A stretch of 23,044 bases of DNA from Didymodactylos carnosus (Eukaryota; Rotifera; Eurotatoria; Philodinida; Philodinidae), in assembly GCA_905250885.1 (NCBI GenBank), contig CAJNOQ010002694.1, positions 1 to 23,044 of the forward strand, read 5' to 3'. The translations under genes and the position numbers were made by a program. The notes under the pieces are model-generated. The model made no database searches. It had not been told where the DNA came from and saw only the letters and a list, made by a program, of their open reading frames with translations. The number at the start of each line of letters is the position of its first letter. Position 1 is the first letter of the stretch. Below, piece after piece: positions 18,220 through 23,044 of the stretch.

Positions 18220-18800
18220 ACAGACGAAATTTAGAATATTCAGAAAATCATATCGTCTATGTATCTTATACATCATATTATTCACACTGATATGTCAGCT
18301 AATCCATTATCCTATCATACATTCTGCTATAGCTTATTATCGTATCAAGCACTACATTAGTGAATGTTCAGATGTATATGCCTGAAATCAGTATTTTTTA
18401 GTCAAGAATCTAGCAAGGTCTTGAAATTTCAGTCCTGGTTCTGAACACCGATGATTTTTCTTTAAGATTGATAACATTTCATGGAAATCGAAACTGTTAC
18501 AAATAATTTAATAAATCACGGGAAGAGTAAAAAAGTTTAAATAACGGATTACGCTATCTTCTACTCAAACACAGCAACAGTTGAACTGATAAAATAATGG
18601 CCTCATGTCATATTGGCAGACGTTTTAGAAGATTTACACTTCAAAACTTCATTTTTTGGAAACTGCATTTTCTCGCTCATATCGACCGATGCACTTGCTG
18701 ATCTTCAAAACTCGGCATTATCTGCTTGACTAGACCATTCCAGGAGCTCGGGCGCAATTCCAATATCAAGATAGCTCGAAAACTAAATTAAACGGCCAAA
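18220..18800. other. stretch without a recognisable gene
   Basis: AT-rich, with no open frame of note and no RNA gene; it separates the two copies of repeat E. Confidence 0.6.
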
Positions 18801-18856
18801 TTTTCAGTCCTGCTGTTTATTATATATCTAAATGTACTCTCATTCAGGACTGAAAA
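18801..18856. repeat. perfect 12-bp inverted repeat
   Basis: TTTTCAGTCCTG (18801-18812) and CAGGACTGAAAA (18845-18856) form perfect arms around a 32-base AT-rich loop. A single further CAGTCCTG occurs near 18431. Confidence 0.7.
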
Positions 18857-18884
18857 GACAAAACCTCAGAATCAGCTCAGACCT

Positions 18885-19045
18885 ATGCAACCTTTCGAAT
18901 TATCCTTTTCCAAAACCTGTACGATCAGAGATAACCGGTACGATTGTCTGACTTGAACATGGAAGTACAGTGTGGAAAGAAAGAAAGAGTCCGATGCCAA
19001 CTATGCTGCGCAAAGATTGGAAAGTCGACTGAGTGGAACGGTAAT
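18885..19045 (+). repeat. diverged direct repeat E, copy 2
   Basis: Partner of 18000-18219. The open frame starting in it (18944-19162) begins at a non-ATG codon and shows no family features. Confidence 0.7.
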
Positions 19046-19614
19046 CACTTGATTAAAATTGTGAATGTAATGTCTATCGCCGTAAATCAATGGAAACTTG
19101 TTGTTAATCAAGTGTTGACTCATCAATCAATCGCACATTGGGTATGCACTAATGCACGATGAGATATAGATTACCTTCGGTGAGTTTCCCGCGAAGAGTT
19201 TACTAAATATAACAGTTAACTGGCTATAAATGAGTCATTAACAAAACAGTTAACTGGCTGTTCTTTGCCTACGGCACTTTCGCAGACCTAAACGGCCAAT
19301 AAACAGGACATTTTCTAAGCGGTTTTTAGACAGCTAACAGGGCTCAACTCACAGTTTTTGGGCAGGCTGTAAAGTGGAAGTTAGTGGGCAGTGTATCGCT
19401 TCTCTTTTTCTCCTGGATGCATGTTACAAAACAAAACAAAAATCAGGAAACGTTACTGTACAAACTACTGCTTACAAACATAAAAGTTCGTATAGTCTAG
19501 CAAAACGAAAATGAACTTTAATTATAACATTCAGTGTGTATATTCTGTGCAAACGATCACAAAGTACATTGGATAAAAATAAAACATATCAGCACAAATC
19601 ATCAGACCAAACAA
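19046..19614. other. stretch without a recognisable gene
   Basis: ACAGTTAACTGGCT occurs twice (19212-19225 and 19246-19259) and related words (CAGCTAACAGG) follow near 19331. Otherwise nothing is supported. Confidence 0.5.
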
Positions 19615-19740
19615 ATTAAATAAACTCACGTGTGAGATATCTCTCAAACATCATAATTTCCACTTCCTAAACTCAATAGGCAGTAGAGAGTGTCTTCTAT
19701 CACTCATCAATCGTCTTTCATCTAGCTATCATTTTTATTT
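19615..19740. repeat. repeat F, copy 1, interrupted by a MITE
   Basis: AATAAACTCACGTGTGAGATATCTCTC resembles 22306-22332 in direct orientation, while GAGTGTCTTCTATCACTCATC and CATCTAGCTATCATTTTTATTT reappear in inverted orientation at about 22450-22512. The block ends at the left edge of the MITE at 19741, which seems to have inserted into it. Confidence 0.65.
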
Positions 19741-20078
19741 GTCACTTAGTTACTGGAATGTACTTTTTTAATCTTAACCCTTAGATTTTGAAATTTTTTT
19801 GGGTTGAAACAAACGAAGAACTTTGAAACTTTAGTTTCAATTATATTTAACAGATCACAAGAGAATACACGAGAAAAACCTTTTTTCGCACTGTGTCACC
19901 CTCACACAATCTCAAAAACTGACTTTAAGCAAAAAGGTATTTTAATACATCAACAAAAAGTAATTTTGTGTACAACTGAGATCATCAGTCACATCGAGAC
20001 AAGCCGTATCAAGTTGTAAAAAAATTTCAAAATCTAAGGGTTAAGATTAAAAAAGTTACATTTCAGTAACTAAGTGAC
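19741..20078. mobile_element. 338-bp MITE with about 60-bp terminal inverted repeats
   Basis: Bases 19741-19800 and 20018-20078 are reverse complements with one mismatch and one single-base gap. They start GTCACTTAGTTACTG and include CTTAACCCTTAGATTTTGAA. The core has no transposase, and the open frame across it is uninformative. No target-site duplication is obvious, so the superfamily is not assigned. The close match of the arms implies a fairly recent insertion. Confidence 0.85.
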
Positions 20079-20080
20079 AG

Positions 20081-20124
20081 CCATGTTTTACTCGGACTTT
20101 TCTTCCAGAACATGATGAAATAAG
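20081..20124. repeat. dispersed hairpin family C, copy 3 (degraded)
   Basis: CCATGTTTTACTCGGACTTT and CTTCCAGAACATGATGAAAT match the arm ends and loop of the copies at 15148 and 15328, but the outer arm is lost next to the MITE end at 20078. Confidence 0.65.
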
Positions 20125-21335
20125 TTCAGGACAACAGCAGATCTGAACTGTAAAAAGTAGGCAGCGGAATATTCTTCACAAGTATAGGATAACAAAATAA
20201 GAGTTGCTTGTATATAATGGATATTCTGTTTAGTTTAGATGAGAATGAGTATATTCCATATTCATCTTATAGAGTATGTCCTTTTCAGTCGGGGAAGAAA
20301 ACAAAAAAGAAAGAGACATGTGTCTCGAAACTTTTGTTTTCCTGTTTTTTTTTTTTTCTAGTTTCAATAAGACACGTATTTTTTTTCTAATTTCGACAAT
20401 TCCATATAAATACATGGCGTTTTGAGATGCATCTCATTCGAAGAGCTTTTTCCGTTTAGCAAGTGACATATGATCTTCTCAACTTTATTTGGGTGTAGTC
20501 GGAACACTAGAGCGAATGAACCATGTATTTTGTTCTGAAAAGAGCACATGTTTTCATGCTCTTCTTCACTGAAGAATAGAGTATATAGAGCAAAAGTTCC
20601 TAATGCAAACGAAAAAGTTCTCAAGTCGAGTAAAGTTCATATAATTCCATTATTTCTTGACAAAATGAAAAGTTTATTAAAATGCGAAGTTCTCCATAAT
20701 CACGAGAATCGATCTATAAAAAGCTTTTTGAAAAAGCTTTCGTTCGTATGGTCTAAACGTTTTAATACGGGCGCGTTTATTCTGTTAAGATTGGGAGACT
20801 TTTCCTATAACGAACGTTTCTCTTTTTTTATGCCCTAATGCGAATGATCGCATTCAAATATACATGCTGTTTTACATAATGGAAAAAAATACTGGTCCAA
20901 GTAGAAAAAAGTCAAAATTGACCCAATATATTGCTGACAATATTCTATAAATTCTCAGGAATCTATTAATCTAATAAATTTTAAAAACCTCCCCAAAAAA
21001 TTTCAAAATTATTCTCATTAGATATGCATCTAGTCCGAGTCCTACTTGAGACACTCAGACTCGATTACTCGATACTCAACACTAGTCGATTGTTCCTTAA
21101 ATTTATTCTCGAAACCAAAATATAAGACCGATGGTCATTCTTTGAATAACTGTTGAACGAATGAAAATGATTTTTGATATTCAACAGCCAAGACTTACGA
21201 ACATGTTTCGTAAGCAGAAAATATTTAGAAATTTTTTTTGACCTGTTTTCTCCTGAAACCTGTTTGCAAAGATTCGAATAGTGAAAACCCGAGTCTTCAT
21301 CTACATTCGTTACAGTGCTTGCAAGCTTTCCAGAC
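20125..21335. other. gene-poor stretch, no recognisable gene
   Basis: Open frames at 20208-20415, 20364-20624, 20548-20838 and 21065-21379 are Lys/Ser/Phe-rich, overlap each other on both strands or cross homopolymer runs, and show no family features. A 14-T run lies near 20345. AAAAAGCTTTTTGAAAAAGCTTT (about 20719-20741) is a small repeated palindromic word. Confidence 0.5.
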
Positions 21336-21339
21336 TTAA

Positions 21340-22276
21340 CCCTTTGATTCCGGGCGTCTCGTATACGAGACGCACGCACTTATCAGCTGAGAGACGCCAT
21401 TCTTGCTTCAAAACGTGACGCTTCTTACATGTGATGTTATTTTCCACAACAACTGAGTATTTTTACGTGCAATAAAAGCAACTGGAGTAGAAAATTTAAA
21501 CGATTAAGCTCTGCACTATTATTTTGCACCAAATGACACAACTTGTGTAAAAGTTACACTATGTGTATATATTTGAGAAATTGAGAATGAAATTCAGTAA
21601 ATGTAATTCATGGTTGACTGCAATAATATATAACTTCTGTTCATATGTCTATCCAGTAGTTGTTTCTTTTTTCTTTTTCTTCTTCTCTTCATTACATAAT
21701 ATAATAAAGCTTATATCAACTTATATCAAAGACACACAACAATTCTACGTCCTTTCCCTCCTCGTACGCCTATTTCTTCATTCTTCATTTTTTGTCTTTA
21801 TTTTCTCTGTACTTGTCTTTTTTATGTTGTCCTTGTCACTTGTTTTTATATGTATTTCTTGTCCTGTCCTTTGTCCGCAGTCAATGATGTAAAGATACAA
21901 TGGATTCGCCTCCTTCTCCTCATTATTGTACTGATCTCTTCTAACTTTTTTCTTTTCAATAAAGCTTATAAGAATATATAACTAAAGTATTGATTGCGAA
22001 ACTAAGTGCTGTGAAGATACGTAGCGAAATTTTTTACATTTGTAATAGTCGGTTTGCCATACATTACAATAGCTCATTTTACTTTGTTCTGTCATCAAAA
22101 TGACTTCACGGAGAAGGACCAGAGCCTTGACTTCAGAGCAAATATCAGAAACTAGCGACTATCACACTCTACAAGCCTTCTAATCATTTCTTAGTCTTTG
22201 AATAAATCTCTTATGATAATTTGACAAAGTTTGAAAATTTGTTATTTTTTGCCGAAAGAAACCCGGAACGAAAGGG
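21340..22276. mobile_element. 937-bp piggyBac-like non-autonomous element
   Basis: TTAA lies directly outside both ends (21336-21339 and 22277-22280). The ends are CCCTTTGATTCCGGGC and, reverse-complemented at the right, CCCTTTCGTTCCGGGT. TTAA targets plus ends starting CCC are the hallmark of piggyBac elements. A perfect 20-bp palindrome (21354-21373) sits just inside the left end. No transposase is present. The interior open frame (21563-21892) reads a pyrimidine-rich run into a Phe/Leu/Ser-rich peptide and is not supported as a gene. Confidence 0.85.
21354..21373. repeat. perfect 20-bp palindrome inside the piggyBac-like end
   Basis: GCGTCTCGTATACGAGACGC reads the same on both strands. 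It overlaps the inner part of the left terminal repeat. GAGACGCC recurs at about 21391, making a possible subterminal motif. Confidence 0.9.
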
Positions 22277-22299
22277 TTAAACACCATCGAACTATTCAA

Positions 22300-22512
22300 G
22301 TAAAAATAAACTCATCTGTGAAATATCTTTCAGTCATCAGAGAGCAAAAGATCATGTAAATAATAAAAATAATGATCCAAATACCATATAATTATGTGGA
22401 TATCGATGTATGCTCATACTAACACAAAATCAACAATTCAAGTTATTAAAAATATAAATAAAAATGATAGCTAGATGAAATTGAGAATTGATGAGTGATA
22501 AAAGACACTCAG
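22300..22512. repeat. repeat F, copy 2 (partly inverted)
   Basis: The first part (about 22306-22332) matches 19619-19645 directly. The last part (about 22450-22512, ATGATAGCTAGATGAAATTGAG then GATGAGTGATAAAAGACACTC) matches 19685-19735 in reverse complement. The arrangement implies an inversion or two overlapping repeats. Confidence 0.6.
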
Positions 22513-23044
22513 TTTCCATAGTTATGAATTTTACGGTTTTTCTTACGGCTTTTTTCACCGTGCAGAGTATATAGTTGTACTACAGAATCACGTATGCCGC
22601 AGGGCTCAAGGTCTCCTTCATACAAACTTCTTGAGGGAGCTGTCCAATTATCGTTATCTAGATAAGGCGTATATAACGATGCGTGTTCTTTACGATACCA
22701 TAATCTAACTCATAGAGTACACATAGAGTACATTACTCTCTAACTCATAGAGAGTAAACTTTAAACGAATAAGAATTCACGTAAATACGGCACACAAGAT
22801 AATACTTTACGTACTACAAGATAATACATAATTTTTGAACGCTCTATTAGAAGGATATTAATTTATTAATTAATATTTTTCAAAAATATTGAGTTTTTCG
22901 TGACACGACATTACCGCGAATACAAAAAACGACATTACAGTGGACGACGTTACCGCGAAGACTCGTTTATTGGAAAAGAAGAATAAATGAGCCTGGTTTT
23001 GTACTTTGTATATCATGTGGAGGGAGGTGGGAAGTGGGGAGAGG
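22513..23044. other. right end of the window: no gene, short tandem motifs
   Basis: CATAGAGTACA and TAACTCATAGAG words repeat at about 22706-22758. A 15-base unit CGAC(A/G)TTACCGCGAA appears at 22906-22920, 22930-22944 (eroded) and 22945-22959. The last 30 bases are G/A-rich. No open frame is supported. Confidence 0.55.

Noticed and set aside
20548-20838. 96-codon frame
   Set aside because: Lys/Ser-rich, overlapped by other frames, no motif; typical of chance frames in AT-rich DNA.
21563-21892. 109-codon hydrophobic frame in the piggyBac-like element
   Set aside because: Its Phe/Leu/Ser content comes from a pyrimidine-rich run; it has no transposase features and begins in non-coding element sequence.
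22305-22345. Hammerhead ribozyme candidate (CTGATGA on the minus strand)
   Set aside because: The seven-base core is followed by GAAA at the wrong spacing, with no stem II and no matching stems I and III.
1-23044. CRISPR array
   Set aside because: No regularly spaced identical repeats with unique spacers; the 23-27-bp array at 9149-9235 is an imperfect minisatellite in a eukaryotic setting.

Overview
The window is AT-rich eukaryotic DNA, most likely from a bdelloid rotifer (inference). Four things point there. A fossil on the minus strand has the layout of the large bdelloid NAD:arginine ADP-ribosyltransferase (ART) family. A second broken gene carries ribonuclease-inhibitor-type leucine-rich repeats (LRRs) of the kind multiplied in bdelloids. 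The one clearly intact protein gene is a SABATH-type carboxyl methyltransferase, a family of plants, bacteria and fungi that is not expected in animals. Its intron is only 53 bp, with canonical GT-AG ends. No species can be named from this.

Layout. Bases 1-110 may hold the last codons of a gene running in from the left. Bases 118-1423 look like a non-autonomous transposon with clusters of AAGTG/CACTT words and a nested fold-back element. An unrecognised open stretch with a good splice acceptor lies at 1989-2189. Bases 2670-3337 are a mosaic of two dispersed repeats joined at an ambiguous base (N, 2897), followed by a 313-bp palindrome. Bases 4420-7573 hold an old tandem duplication whose 3' parts are strikingly similar and look like LTRs. 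The second copy is interrupted by a TTAA-flanked fold-back element. Bases 7583-8669 are an element with 187-bp inverted repeats about 98% identical. Bases 8944-9235 repeat the 2670 family and add a short tandem array. The ART fossil fills about 9241-10602.

A tRNA-Asp gene (11114-11185) follows; its 5' part and upstream flank form one arm of a 161-bp near-perfect palindrome. The LRR pseudogene is at about 11925-12360. A well-delimited hAT-type element is at 13590-14385. The methyltransferase (16283-17418) has a TATA box, one intron and a polyadenylation signal, and is flanked by about 120-bp direct repeats. The right third (17.7-23.0 kb) is gene-poor. It holds a 166-bp fold-back, a 338-bp MITE, a piggyBac-like element (21340-22276) and older duplicated blocks.

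The genes show no operon-like or pathway link. The window reads as a transposon-dense, low-gene accessory region in which one putative horizontally acquired enzyme gene and one tRNA remain apparently intact, while members of two expanded host families have decayed. The strongest theme is fold-back DNA: at least eight inverted-repeat structures with arms from about 17 to over 250 bp.
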